This document shows positions 53,404-63,275 of a stretch of 64,000 nucleotides of DNA, piece after piece. The position numbers and the translations under genes were made by a program. Numbering within the stretch: the stretch's first letter is position 1; every line of letters starts with the position of its first letter. The notes under the pieces are model-generated. The model saw only the letters and a list, made by a program, of their open reading frames with translations, searched no databases and was not told where the DNA came from. This DNA comes from UBA6623 sp965248235 (GTDB lineage: Bacteria > Acidobacteriota > Terriglobia > Bryobacterales > UBA6623), in the NCBI GenBank assembly GCA_965248235.1, contig CBDFIU010000005.1:372001-436000 (forward strand), in the 5' to 3' direction.

Positions 53404-53589
53404 TTTTCGCCCTTGCCGTCTGTCAACTGCGCAGCAGAGGACAAGATCGTGTCAGAAAGCCTCCGTTGCACAGGTCTCAGGTCCGCCGGGCATCCCTGGG
53501 CTGTAGCGTCTGGGGAGACGGATTCGCCAAGTACTCTGCAAGAGACTGCTGCTCATTGGCGATCTTGCTGAAGCTCACCAACCAAACAC

Positions 53590-54443
53590 CGGCCAACTGC
53601 TGCAGGGTGTGCTGGGCCAACGAAAACACAGCCGGGCGGCCACAGGCCTCCACCACACGGCGCAGCATGGCGAATTCGGATTCGGGATCGGGATCGTTCC
53701 AATCAGACACGATTTCGAGGAAGCCTGCGCCGGCATCCCTCATGCCGAGCGCAATGCCTGTGAGCTCGTCTTCGTGAGCCCGGAGCGTCGGCGTGTACTC
53801 GCCGGACAGACTCCTGTGGCTGAGCGTCCGCGAGGTCGAGAACCCAAACGCGCCGGCGCTCACGGCCTCTGAGGTGATGCGGCGCATGCGGGCGATATCA
53901 GCTTCCGTCGCCTTTTCGTGCCGGATCGCGCGGTCACCCATAACGTAAACCCGCACGGCCGCATGTGGCAGCAGGCAGGCGATATCGATATCCCGGTTGC
54001 GGCGCTTCAACACGGCAAGATACTCCGAGAAACTTTCCCACTGCCAGGTGAGCCCCTCGTGCATAACCGGCGCGGGGATGTCTTCCACGCCTTCCATCAA
54101 CTCAACGAGTTTTTCGCGGTCGGCCGGTCTGCATGGGGGCAAAGCCGACACCGCAATTGCCGACGACGACGGACGTAACACCGTGCCAAGCCGAAGGTGC
54201 GAGATGCGCGTCCCAGACAGCCTGCCCGTCATAGTGGGTGTGAAGATCGACAAAGCCCGGCGTTACGATCTTGCCTTTAGCGTCGATCTCTTCGGTGCCG
54301 CGTCCCGTGACGTTCCCGACGCGGGCGATCTTTCCGTCCTTGACCGCAATGTCGGCTTCGAACGGTTCGGCGCCGCTTCCGTCGACAACATTGCCGTTGC
54401 GAATGACGAGGTCGTAGTCGTTCTGGGTATGTGATGCGGCCAT
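53590..54443 (-). pseudogene. N-acyl-D-amino-acid deacylase (amidohydrolase), frameshifted and 3'-truncated
   Basis: From ATG 54443: D-Y-D-L-V-I-R-N-G-N-V-V-D-G-S-G, then F-V-D-L-H-T-H-Y-D-G-Q and V-V-V-G-N-C-G-V-G-F-A-P, the metal site and conserved Cys loop of D-aminoacylases. One extra base in CCCATGCAG near 54131 shifts the frame; the other frame continues C-R-P-A-D-R-E-K-L-V-E-L-M and includes H-E-G-L-T-W-Q-W-E and A-F-G-F-S-T-S-R. Similarity ends after F-S-L-A-Q-H-T near 53610, although the family runs to about 500 residues. The C-terminal half with the catalytic Asp is gone, so it is inactive. Confidence 0.75.
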
Positions 54444-54802
54444 AAGCGGGACATCCTGCGCGGTTAGGATCGTTCATTCTCCGTCCGCGGGTCGAAACTG
54501 CGGAATCCTGCATGGTCAATGCGCGTACGGTTTTGAGCAGGTATGCGACAAGACCTCGAGACCACGCCGCCGGGACCCGGAATGGACCTTCACAGGATGC
54601 CACTTTATCAGCCTGGCGGCGGGATTTGCACCGGCCGCAGCCGGGCTCCGGGGTGAGATCGCGATCGAACGTTTCGCGCATCGAACTTGACGGCAGGGCG
54701 CGACACTGCAAAACCCTTGCATCGCGGTTGGGGGACGGCTATCCTGTCTGCGTCAAGCTGGCCAACAGGGAAAATCTTGGTTTCACGAAAAGGAACACCG
54801 TT
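54444..54802. promoter_or_regulatory. Intergenic region upstream of the enolase-superfamily gene
   Basis: This 359-bp gap has no convincing gene. AAAAGGAACACC just before 54803 is the likely ribosome binding site of the next gene. Nothing else is seen. Confidence 0.4.
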
Positions 54803-56053
54803 ATGAGTATGAATCGACGGAGTCTTCTTCACAGCTGGGGAATGGCAGCGGCCGGTATCGGAGTCGGCATGACGGCGGCACCGCGGGCGGCGGCCGGTGG
54901 GGCTCAAGGTTCGACGGCGCCGAAAATGAAAGTAACCCGGGTCAAAACGATTTTGCTGGATAACATCCGTCCCTATATCGGGCATCGGAAGTGGCTGTTT
55001 ATCCAGCTCTTCACCGACCAAGGAATCGTCGGGGTGGGCGAGCGGCCCACCGGCGGCGTGACCAATCTGAAATCGCAGATCGAATTGATCCATGACCTGT
55101 GCGAGCGGTTCGTCATCGGCCAAAGCCCCTTCGATATCGAGAAGATCTGGCAGAACATGTATGCCGCCTCTCACGACTATCGCCATACGAGCCTCTATTC
55201 GGTCCCGGCGTTCTCGGCCATCGAAATGGCCTGCTGGGACCTGGTCGGCAAGGCCCTGCATCAACCGATTTACAACCTGTTGGGTGGCCGGTACCACGAC
55301 AAGCTCCGCGCCTATGCGTATCTGAATACTCAAGGTGTGTGGGAGAACCCGGAACTGGCCGGCGAAAGGGCCGTTGAGCTGGTGAAAGCGGGCAACACTG
55401 TCTGCAAACTGGACCCGTTCCGGCCTATCACCGGCCCCCCGAAGGATTACTCGCTCAAAACGATCCGCCACGTCGCCAGGATCTTTCGTGCGATGCGCGA
55501 CGCCGTCGGCGATGAGTTGGAGATCGGGATCGGTACCCATGGCCAGTTCAGCACGGCAGGGGCGATCCGCGTTGCGAGCATCCTCGAAGAATTCGACCCA
55601 TACTTTTTCGAGGAGCCGGTGTCGCCGGAAAACGTGGATGAGATGGCCCGCGTGGCGGCGCACACGAGTATCCCGATCGCGACCGGCGAGCGGTTGGTGA
55701 CCAAGTTCGAGTTCGCCGAGGTGCTTCAAAAGCAGGCCGCACAAATTATTCAGCTCGATGTCGGTCAGTGCGGCGGGATCCTCGAGTCCAAGAAAATCTC
55801 GGGGATGGCCGAAGCGCACTACGCGATGATCGCGCCCCACATGTACTGCGGTCCGGTCGCCGCTGCCGCGGCGTTGCAGTTAGACACGTGCTCTCCCAGC
55901 TTCCTCATTCAGGAATTCAACACAAACGATCTCCACAGTGAGATATTCGTGGAGCCGCTCAGGTTTGAAAACGGATTCATTACCCCGCCGACGGGGCCCG
56001 GCTTGGGAATCGAGCTCAATGAAGCGGTCGTCAAGAGACAACTATCCGGCTGA
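54803..56053 (+). CDS. Exported mandelate racemase/galactonate dehydratase-family enzyme
   Basis: The protein has 416 residues from ATG 54803. The N-terminus M-N-R-R-S-L-L-H-S-W-G-M-A-A-A-G-I-G-V-G is a twin-arginine signal, so the enzyme should be periplasmic. It belongs to the enolase superfamily: capping domain with A-I-E-M-A-C-W-D-L-V-G-K-A and barrel with C-K-L-D-P-F, F-E-E-P-V, A-T-G-E-R-L, Q-L-D-V-G-Q-C-G-G and A-P-H-M-Y-C-G-P-V. The first metal ligand position, usually D in D-F-H-G, reads G-T-H-G here, as in one uncharacterised clade. It probably abstracts a proton alpha to a sugar-acid carboxylate (dehydration or racemisation). Substrate unknown. Confidence 0.87.
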   Translation: MSMNRRSLLHSWGMAAAGIGVGMTAAPRAAAGGAQGSTAPKMKVTRVKTILLDNIRPYIGHRKWLFIQLFTDQGIVGVGERPTGGVTNLKSQIELIHDLCERFVIGQSPFDIEKIWQNMYAASHDYRHTSLYSVPAFSAIEMACWDLVGKALHQPIYNLLGGRYHDKLRAYAYLNTQGVWENPELAGERAVELVKAGNTVCKLDPFRPITGPPKDYSLKTIRHVARIFRAMRDAVGDELEIGIGTHGQFSTAGAIRVASILEEFDPYFFEEPVSPENVDEMARVAAHTSIPIATGERLVTKFEFAEVLQKQAAQIIQLDVGQCGGILESKKISGMAEAHYAMIAPHMYCGPVAAAAALQLDTCSPSFLIQEFNTNDLHSEIFVEPLRFENGFITPPTGPGLGIELNEAVVKRQLSG

Positions 56054-56186
56054 GTTGCCGGGAGGTTCAATACAGGTTAGAGGATTGGTAATCGGTAACA
56101 CCCAAGGTGGGGCCGGACCTCACGAAGAATCCGGTCCTGAGAAAGCAGACCGGCAGCCTCGTTCGACCGGGCCACAGTGTGCGGCT

Positions 56187-57665
56187 TTGGGGCCGGGGGG
56201 CGCTCGGAGACAGCCAGCTTCCTTGACTCTTGTGGTTGTGGCGCTCGCTTTGTGCGCTCATGCGACGGCGCAGACTCCTCGCGACGTCGTCACCGCCCTC
56301 TCGCAAGGAAATCACCAACAGGCGCTCGAACTGCTTCAGCCGCTGCTCGCGCGACAGCCCGATCACTTTGCGCTGCTGACCTTACACGGCATCGCTCTTT
56401 CCGGAGCTGGAAAAAAGGACGACGCACTCAAGTCGTTTCGCGCGGCGCTGGCGGGCAAGCCCGACTATTTGGCGGCGCTGCAAGGGGCGGCGGAAATCGA
56501 GTTCCAGCGGAAGGACCCGCAGGCGCAAGCTCATCTCGAAAAGGCCATCGAGCTGCAACCCGGTAACCCGACAGCCCACACCATGCTCGGCGTTTTGGCT
56601 TTCGAAAGGCAGGACTGCCCAACGGCAGTCCGCCATTTCGCGAAGGCGGACGCGAGCAAGGCGGAGGACAACCTCGTTCTACGGCAATACGGGCAGTGCC
56701 TTTTCCAGGTGGGTGAAGCCAACTCGGCCGCTGACGTGTTTCGGCAGCTTCTGAACCGCGAGCCAACGAACGCTGCTGTGCGGTTCAACCTGGGCCTCAG
56801 CTTCTTCGAGGCGAAGCTTCACGCGGAGGCGATCGACGTGCTGACCCCGCTCACCGAGCCTGAGGCGCCCGAGCCCGAAGTGCTGAGCCTTCTCGCCGAT
56901 GCCTACCACAATATTCAGCGGATTCCCGAGGCTCTCGAAACCTTGCAGAGGGCGGCTGGGCTGTACCCCAAACAAGAGCGCCACTACGTGGACCTCGCCA
57001 ATCTCTGCATGGAACTGGAGGCGCACGATCTGGGTCTCGAGATCCTCGAAACAGGCATCAAGAATATCCCGGGCTCGGCGCGTCTCCACGGCATGCGCGG
57101 CGTACTTCACTCCATGCTCAGCAAGTTCGACGAAGCGGAAGCCGAGTTTGCGCGAGCCACCGAGCTCGATCCCGACGCCGGCGCGGGAAGAGTCGGCCTC
57201 AGCATCACGCTGCAGCAGACCGGCCGCCTCGAGGAATCAATCCCCTTGTTACGCGATGAGGCCGACAAGAAACCCGATGACCCGGTGATCAACACCATGT
57301 TGGCGCGGGCGCTCATTCAGAGGGGGCGATTAGGGCCGTCGGAATCAGCCGAGGCGCGGGAAGCTCTCGATCGGGCGACTGGAGCGGATCCTTCCTACGC
57401 CGCCGCCTGGGTCGAGCTCGGGAAACTCGACCTGAAAACCGGCGCGTTGGAGGACGCCGTTTCCGCGCTTGAGCGTGCCGTCGAGCAGGCCCCCGACAAT
57501 CGTCAAGCGACCTATCAACTCATGCTGGCGCTGCGCAAGGCCGGGCGGCCTGACGAAGCGCGAACGCTGGGCGAGAAGGTGAGGTCCATGTTGCGCCGCG
57601 ATCAGCAGGAAGAAACGAAGCGCACGCGGTTTCGGCTGGTCAAGGAAGGTCCGGCGCGCGAGTAG
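56187..57665 (+). CDS. Exported TPR-repeat protein
   Basis: The frame is open from within the preceding gene, but no ATG is well placed. I use TTG 56187, which gives a signal peptide (R-R-Q-P-A-S-L-T-L-V-V-V-A-L-A-L-C-A-H-A-T-A-Q) and 492 residues. About eleven TPRs follow (A-L-L-T-L-H-G-I-A-L-S; A-V-R-F-N-L-G-L-S-F-F; L-H-G-M-R-G-V-L-H), and the C-terminal tail is basic. It is probably a periplasmic scaffold. It is the fourth TPR protein of this type in the window. It follows the enolase-superfamily gene by 133 bp. Confidence 0.75.
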   Translation: MGPGGARRQPASLTLVVVALALCAHATAQTPRDVVTALSQGNHQQALELLQPLLARQPDHFALLTLHGIALSGAGKKDDALKSFRAALAGKPDYLAALQGAAEIEFQRKDPQAQAHLEKAIELQPGNPTAHTMLGVLAFERQDCPTAVRHFAKADASKAEDNLVLRQYGQCLFQVGEANSAADVFRQLLNREPTNAAVRFNLGLSFFEAKLHAEAIDVLTPLTEPEAPEPEVLSLLADAYHNIQRIPEALETLQRAAGLYPKQERHYVDLANLCMELEAHDLGLEILETGIKNIPGSARLHGMRGVLHSMLSKFDEAEAEFARATELDPDAGAGRVGLSITLQQTGRLEESIPLLRDEADKKPDDPVINTMLARALIQRGRLGPSESAEAREALDRATGADPSYAAAWVELGKLDLKTGALEDAVSALERAVEQAPDNRQATYQLMLALRKAGRPDEARTLGEKVRSMLRRDQQEETKRTRFRLVKEGPARE

Positions 57666-57741
57666 ATTGCGCCCCGAAACGTGATCGAAGGCCCGGCGCA
57701 GCGACGTGGCGTGAGGCTCCAGCTGTTCAGACTCATGACAT

Positions 57742-58755
57742 AGTTGACACATTGTTCTCAGGACATGGTAGACAGCTGAGAAGCTGGGCAGATGGCATGG
57801 AACGAGGTAGATGTGCAACAGGAGCGGATACGGTTTGCGGTGTTGGCCGAGCACGGGGAGCAGCCGATGACGGAGTTGTGTCGGGAGTTCGGCATCAGCC
57901 GAGCGACCGGATACAAGTGGTGGAGACGCTATCAGAAACAGGGCGTCGCGGGACTCGAGGAGCGCAGTCGGAAGCCACAGGCAAGCCCGCGACGCACTGC
58001 GATCGACATCGAACGGCAGGTGGTGGAGCTGCGCCGCAAGACGCCGGATTGGGGAGCGCGCAAGCTGCGCGTCAAGCTGGCCAAGCAAGGGATCGACTTC
58101 CGGTGGTCACGATTCACCGCATCCTGCTGCGCTACGGGCTGGTGGCGGAGCAAGACCGCGGCAGGCCGGCGCCGAAGCGATTCGAGCGGGAACAGCCGAA
58201 CGAACTGTGGCAGATGGATTTCAAAGGAGTGCCGAAAGCTTGGCAAACAGATGGGCTGCTGCCGCTGTCGATCCTCGACGACCACAGCCGCTACCTGCTG
58301 GGTCTGCGGGCGCAGCAGCAAACTGGGGCGAAGGGGGTGCGGGCGACGTTGGAAGAGGTCTTCGGCGTGAGCGGGTTGCCGCAGCAGATGCTGATGGACC
58401 ACGGCACGCCGTGGTGGAACAGCCAGGGGGCCGGTTGGACGCGACTCAGCGTGTGGCTGATGCAGCAGGGGATCGAGTTGCGATTCAGCGGCATCCGCAG
58501 ACGCAAGGCAAGGTGGAGCGGCTGCACGGCAGCTTGCAGCGTGCCTTCGAGCGTCGGGGACGTCCGCGGCGGCGCGAGGACTGGCAGCCATGGCTGGACG
58601 GGTTTCGCGAAGAGTACAACCAGCAACGACCGCACGAGGCGCTGGGGATGGCGACGCCGGCGAGCCGCTGGAGGCCGAGTGAACGACGATTCGATCCGCA
58701 GCCGAAGAATTGGGAGTACGCCGAGGGCGCCTGGGTGAGACGGGTGGGCGTGAAC
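57742..58755 (+). pseudogene. IS481-family transposase, frameshifted and 3'-truncated
   Basis: The left end of the element probably lies near 57740 (TGACACATTGTTCTCAGGAC). From ATG 57792 the N-terminal HTH reads L-C-R-E-F-G-I-S-R-A-T-G-Y-K-W-W. A lost C near 58100 (GACTTCCGGTGG) shifts to V-V-T-I-H-R-I-L-L-R-Y-G-L-V and the DDE core (L-W-Q-M-D-F-K-G, L-D-D-H-S-R-Y, M-D-H-G-T-P-W-W). A second net one-base shift near 58490 leads to T-Q-G-K-V-E-R-L-H-G-S-L-Q-R-A-F and Y-N-Q-Q-R-P-H-E-A-L-G. The C-terminus ends at V-R-R-V-G-V-N-G-G-I, where IS1595 sequence follows in the same frame. It is inactive as written. Confidence 0.82.
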
Positions 58756-59397
58756 GGCGGCATATGGCTGCACAAGCTGCGCCGCGCCATGGTGCGACCA
58801 GGGCGGGACCGCCTCAGCGGCCGTGTGGAGGTGGATGAGACCTACCTGGGCGGAGTCGAGGAGGGCGTCCGGGGCCGCCAAACCGAAACCAAGGCGTTGA
58901 TTGCAGTAGCCGCTGAGGAAGATGGCGTGGGTAGCGGGCGCATTCGCATGGCGACGATCCCTGATGCTTCTGCGGAAAGCTTGATGGCCTTCGTGGGTGA
59001 GGCGATCGAACGCGGCAGCGTAGTCCATACCGACGGCTGGCTGGGTTACGAGCCGCTGCCCAAGCGAGGGTATCAGCATCAGGTTACGTTTTTGGAGGGG
59101 CCGGAGTCGGCCTCGCGGCTGCTGCCCAGAGTGCACCGAGTGGTGTCACTGCTGAAACGCTGGCTGGTGGGGACGCATCAGGGGGCGGCCAGCCACGCGC
59201 ATCTGGATTACTACCTCGATGAGTTCACCTTTCGTTTCAACCGCCGCAAGTCGCGGAGCCGGGGCAAGCTGTTCTACCGCTTGGCGCAACAGGCTGTCGC
59301 CGTTGATCCTGTCCGTACAAATGCATGGTCGGAGGTGTGGAAAACAAGGATGTCGCCAACCACAAGATATAGTGGCTACCTGAGTCAAGTAAATACC
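58756..59397 (+). mobile_element. 5'-truncated IS1595-family element fused to IS481
   Basis: From about W-L-H-K-L-R-R-A-M-V the protein matches the IS1595 transposase at 30.8-31.8 kb, including D-E-T-Y-L-G-G, H-T-D-G-W-L-G-Y and F-R-F-N-R-R-K-S, but with many differences. It is a diverged copy, not a recent duplicate. The zinc ribbon and left inverted repeat are missing. The right inverted repeat is present at 59378-59397 (ACCTGAGTCAAGTAAATACC). The frame continues past the end of the element to 59430 and is continuous with the last third of the IS481 gene. Confidence 0.85.
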
Positions 59398-59532
59398 AAG
59401 TTTCCACGAAACAAAGCTGATAATCGCTGACAATTACCTTGACTTCCCCCGCCGAGATATATACAGTCGTACGATTCGTCTGTCTGATTCAGCAGGCAGG
59501 CTGTCGTCACAGCCTTAAGCCAGGGGAGAATC

Positions 59533-62500
59533 ATGTCTTGCAAATTCGCTAGATCCGTTGTGCTCATTTTTGCGTGCGTCGGCATCGCCAACGCCCAGTT
59601 CAGCAGCAACCTTCAGGGAGTCGTGCTCGACCAGACGGGCGCGGTGATCCCGGACGTGACCGTTACCCTGGTCGACGTCAACACAGGCGTTCAGCAGACC
59701 GTCCAAAGCAGCGCGAGCGGCGTTTACCGCTTCAGCAGCCTGCGGCCGGGCCCCTACGAGGTCACCGCTGAGGCTTCGGGTTTTCAGACGCAGACCGTGG
59801 AAGTCCGTCTCCAAACCGCCCAAACCGCGGGCGTGAACATCGCGCTCGACGTAGCGGCTACCGAGGAACGAGTGGTCGTGACCGCCGAAGCCCCGGTTCT
59901 TGACACCTCGGAAACACGGATTCAAGCGACGATTCAAAACGAGCAACTCCAGGACTTGCCATTCAAAGGGCGTAACTTCCTTGCGTTGGCCGCTGTCGCG
60001 CCCGGCGTCACCGGCTTCATGGCCGGCAGCATCTCGCAGACGACTGCCGGCGAGAGCGAGGCTCCGGACAATTTCTCACCCGCGAAAATCGTCGACGTGA
60101 GTGCCAACGGGCGCAGCTACGTCGGCAACATGTTCACCATCGATGGACTGGACACCAGCGGCAACATTGTTCCCGGCTCAGCGGACATCTCGCCCAACCC
60201 GGATGCGATTGAAGAAGTTTCGGTTCAGACCAACACTTTCACCGTGGAAGAAGGCAAAACCAGCTCTATCCACGTGGCGATCACAACGAAGTCGGGAACC
60301 AATGAGTTTCACGGCACCGGGAGCTACTTCTTCAGCAACCAGAATCTTTGGGCGCGGACGATTTTCACGAATGAGTACGAACCCTTTAAGAGGCACGAGG
60401 TGTCCGGCGTGCTCGGCGGCCCGATCGTGAAGAACAAGACCTTTTTTCTCGTGTCCAGCCAGACATTGCGGTCGCAAAGCTCCTCGGCAACCTCCGCGCA
60501 GACCTTTGAGAGCGAGGCATTTTCCCAGTGGGCCCAGAGCAACTTTCCCAACAGTCTGGGCGCCGGGGCCCTCCGAGACTACCCAGTGACTAATGTGACG
60601 CCCGTGGGAACCGCGGCGACCGCGCAAGATATCTTCGGCATCGGCCCGAGCGGATGCGAAACCGCTGCTACCGCCAACATCCCCTGCGGCTTACCGATGA
60701 TCACGGAGGGGCGCTTTAAGCCAAGCCCGTTCCGCAACGGCCTGCAATACAGCTTGCGGGGCGACCAGTACTTCAACGACGGGAAGGACCGGATTTACGG
60801 CCAATACTTCCGCGCGACGCTGGACCAACAAAACGTGCCCTTCCGGAGGTCTTTTGGAACGACGAACGGCAACCTCTCCTGGGCGGTGATCACCAACTGG
60901 ACCCATACCTTTTCACCGAACCTGCTCAACGAATTCAAGTTTGGGGGAACCTATGTGGATGGGACGAACGACAAACAAACCCCCGGGGTTCCGCACCGCC
61001 TCCCTTGGATCACGGTCAGCGGGCAGAGCCTCGGCCTCTCTCCAGGTTGGGGTCCAGCCACTTTTATTCAACACAACTACAACTGGAAGAACGTCGTCAC
61101 TTGGGTGCGCGGCTCTCACACACTCAAGTTGGGTGGGCAGGTCTACGTCCCTGACGGCATCGCACTCTTTAATACCCCGCGGCGGCGCCCGCAGTTTTTC
61201 TTCAATAATCTGCTCGATTTGGTAAGGGACGCTCCCTTCAGCCAGTCCGGGACCGCCTACGACGCGCTGACCGGTCAGCCAGCCGCTAATGGAGAGTTCG
61301 CCTACGAGATGGTCACGGCAGGGGTCTTCCTCCAGGACGAATGGAAGGTCCGGCCCAACCTGATGCTGACCCTAGGCATTCGCTGGGACGACTTCGGGAA
61401 CGGGAACGAGAAGGCGGGATTCAATCCCTTCAGCAACATCCACTTGGGTCAAGGAAACACGCGGGATGAGCAGTTTGCCAACGCTTCCGTGGTGGCGCGG
61501 CCGAACATCTTTCCCGGCCGGCTCAACAACAACTGGGCTCCGAGAGTGGGCGTCGCTTGGGATCCCGGAGGCGATGGCAAGTGGAGCGTCCGTGGCGGCG
61601 TCGGAGTCTTTCACGATTGGGTGACGATGGGACAAATCGGAGACCAAGTCTCGAGCAATCCTCCCGGGTTTGTCTTCCCTACCTTCCGTACGGATACGGA
61701 AATCCAGCCCATCTTCAGCATTGGCGCGCAGGATGAGTTTCCCTACGGCTTCCAGTTCCCCTCGATTCCCGGCGGGGAGTTGGATGAAAGAGGCGGACTT
61801 GCGGGAGTGCAAGCGTTCGCGGGCGGGCTCGATAACGACCTCGATGTGGCTCATTCGCTAAACTACACCCTCGGCGTGGAAGGCGCACTGCCGGGGAGCA
61901 TGGTGGCGGGGGTCAGCTACGCCGGCTCCCGCAGCTGGGGCGGCTACGCCGGTTCGGACTTCAATCGATTCCCGGGAGACTTATTCGACGGCAAACTCGA
62001 CCGGTTGAATCCCAGTTTCGGGGCCATGCAATGGGCGTTCAACGGAAATGACAGCACCTACAACGCGATGATCCTTACGCTGAGGCGGCGGCTCTCGAGC
62101 GGCCTTCAGTTCCAAGGCTCTTATACCTTGTCGCACGTGACCGATTTTGGGCAGGCGGGCACGCGGTCCACTCGGGACAATGGGTTCGCTTTTCCCTCGC
62201 AGCACAACCTGGAGCAGTACAAGGCGGACTCGGACTGGGATGCGCGCCACCGCTTCTCGCTCTCCAGCGTCTTCTTCGTCCCGACAGTGAAGACGGATAA
62301 CGCTGCTTTAAAGAGGATCCTGGGAGGCTGGGAGCTTTCCACGATCACCATCTTGCAAAGCGGCCTGCCCTTCCCCGTGGTAAGTCGCGGCGGTTTCGTG
62401 CCCGAGCGCGACGCCAACGGCAACGTCGTCGGGTTTGCGCGGGGCAGCGGAGACTTTAACGCCGACGGACAGAATTACGACTATCCCGACACACCGTCGC

Positions 62501-62838
62501 AAGATTTCACGGGCTCGCACAGCCGCCAGGAATTTCTCAGTGGGCTATTCACCGCGGCGGACTTTCCCTTGCCCGCTCCCGGCGCCCACGGCACTCTGGC
62601 GCGAAACATCTATCGCGGCCCCGGCACGATCAACGTCGATTTAAGCCTTCTGAAGAACAATAAGGTGCCGTTCTTCGGCGAGCGCGGCAACCTTCAGCTC
62701 CGGTTCGACTTCTACAACATTTTGAACCGGGTGAATCTGCGCGGCGTAGACAACAATCTGAACAGCGGCACGTTCGGCCGTTCCGTTCAGACGCTCGACC
62801 CGCGCATCATCGTGCTGGGAGCGAGAATCGTGTTCTAA
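59533..62838 (+). CDS. Oar-like TonB-dependent receptor with carboxypeptidase-regulatory domain
   Basis: The protein has 1101 residues from ATG 59533, with GGGGAGA upstream. A signal peptide (V-V-L-I-F-A-C-V-G-I-A-N-A-Q) is followed by a CarboxypepD_reg-like Ig domain (L-Q-G-V-V-L-D-Q-T-G-A-V-I-P-D-V-T-V-T-L; G-V-Y-R-F-S-S-L-R-P-G-P-Y). The plug domain then begins (V-V-V-T-A-E-A-P-V-L-D-T; L-P-F-K-G-R-N-F-L), and a long beta-barrel ends in a C-terminal aromatic strand (I-I-V-L-G-A-R-I-V-F). This arrangement is greatly expanded in Acidobacteria and is expected to import a large ligand, often a polysaccharide or peptide. The 135-bp gap before it, after the IS1595 fragment, holds its promoter (AGATATATACAG region). 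Confidence 0.93.
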   Translation: MSCKFARSVVLIFACVGIANAQFSSNLQGVVLDQTGAVIPDVTVTLVDVNTGVQQTVQSSASGVYRFSSLRPGPYEVTAEASGFQTQTVEVRLQTAQTAGVNIALDVAATEERVVVTAEAPVLDTSETRIQATIQNEQLQDLPFKGRNFLALAAVAPGVTGFMAGSISQTTAGESEAPDNFSPAKIVDVSANGRSYVGNMFTIDGLDTSGNIVPGSADISPNPDAIEEVSVQTNTFTVEEGKTSSIHVAITTKSGTNEFHGTGSYFFSNQNLWARTIFTNEYEPFKRHEVSGVLGGPIVKNKTFFLVSSQTLRSQSSSATSAQTFESEAFSQWAQSNFPNSLGAGALRDYPVTNVTPVGTAATAQDIFGIGPSGCETAATANIPCGLPMITEGRFKPSPFRNGLQYSLRGDQYFNDGKDRIYGQYFRATLDQQNVPFRRSFGTTNGNLSWAVITNWTHTFSPNLLNEFKFGGTYVDGTNDKQTPGVPHRLPWITVSGQSLGLSPGWGPATFIQHNYNWKNVVTWVRGSHTLKLGGQVYVPDGIALFNTPRRRPQFFFNNLLDLVRDAPFSQSGTAYDALTGQPAANGEFAYEMVTAGVFLQDEWKVRPNLMLTLGIRWDDFGNGNEKAGFNPFSNIHLGQGNTRDEQFANASVVARPNIFPGRLNNNWAPRVGVAWDPGGDGKWSVRGGVGVFHDWVTMGQIGDQVSSNPPGFVFPTFRTDTEIQPIFSIGAQDEFPYGFQFPSIPGGELDERGGLAGVQAFAGGLDNDLDVAHSLNYTLGVEGALPGSMVAGVSYAGSRSWGGYAGSDFNRFPGDLFDGKLDRLNPSFGAMQWAFNGNDSTYNAMILTLRRRLSSGLQFQGSYTLSHVTDFGQAGTRSTRDNGFAFPSQHNLEQYKADSDWDARHRFSLSSVFFVPTVKTDNAALKRILGGWELSTITILQSGLPFPVVSRGGFVPERDANGNVVGFARGSGDFNADGQNYDYPDTPSQDFTGSHSRQEFLSGLFTAADFPLPAPGAHGTLARNIYRGPGTINVDLSLLKNNKVPFFGERGNLQLRFDFYNILNRVNLRGVDNNLNSGTFGRSVQTLDPRIIVLGARIVF

Positions 62839-63275
62839 CGGCAGCCGAGGCTCGGTCCGGCGGGGCGACGTAGCGTGAGCGCCCACGCTTGCCGCGAACC
62901 CAGCTCGGGGAAGATCAGCTCAATGTGAAAGCGCCGCTCGCGGTCGTCCACCAGGTCCAGCAGATAAGTATCCTCCTGGGAGGGCAACCACCCAAGCATG
63001 GGCTCTGCGTGCTGGAAACCCTCGTGGTAGCCGAGCGCTTTGTGGAACAGCCAGAAGTCCACCTGCGTGATGTTCCCTCCCGTGTCGAACTGAGGCGCCA
63101 CACGGGTCACCAAATAGCCCTCCATGATGCCCAGGCGCAGCGGCTGCTCCCGGCCCTCGGCCAGGCTCATCCACGATCCGCGCTCATTGAACGGATCGAA
63201 GAGAGCTTGCAATCGTGTAAGGCGACACTTGATTTGCGACACTGCGACACTTGATTTGCGACAAAGTTTAGTCAC
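62835..63275 (-). CDS. Hypothetical protein, possibly the C-terminal part of a lost gene
   Basis: The frame has 146 codons. The first 25 lie in a short tandem repeat and look artificial, so the supported part starts around N-E-R-G-S-W-M-S-L-A-E-G-R-E. It continues L-R-L-G-I-M-E-G-Y-L-V-T-R-V-A-P-Q-F-D-T-G-G-N (split here as a strand-rich region), V-D-F-W-L-F-H-K-A-L-G-Y-H-E-G-F and Y-L-L-D-L-V-D-D-R-E-R-R-F-H-I-E. The amino-acid use is natural and suggests a real domain. I do not recognise the family. Its stop overlaps the TonB receptor stop on the other strand. Confidence 0.45.
   Translation of the reverse strand: MTKLCRKSSVAVSQIKCRLTRLQALFDPFNERGSWMSLAEGREQPLRLGIMEGYLVTRVAPQFDTGGNITQVDFWLFHKALGYHEGFQHAEPMLGWLPSQEDTYLLDLVDDRERRFHIELIFPELGSRQAWALTLRRPAGPSLGCR
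63222..63265. repeat. 22-bp tandem repeat, two units
   Basis: Units 63222-63243 and 63244-63265 share GCGACACTTGATTTGCGACA. The motif reads GTCGCAAATCAAGTGTCGC on the other strand, like the terminal sequence of some insertion sequences. It marks where the hypothetical gene on the left loses plausible coding sequence. Confidence 0.6.
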
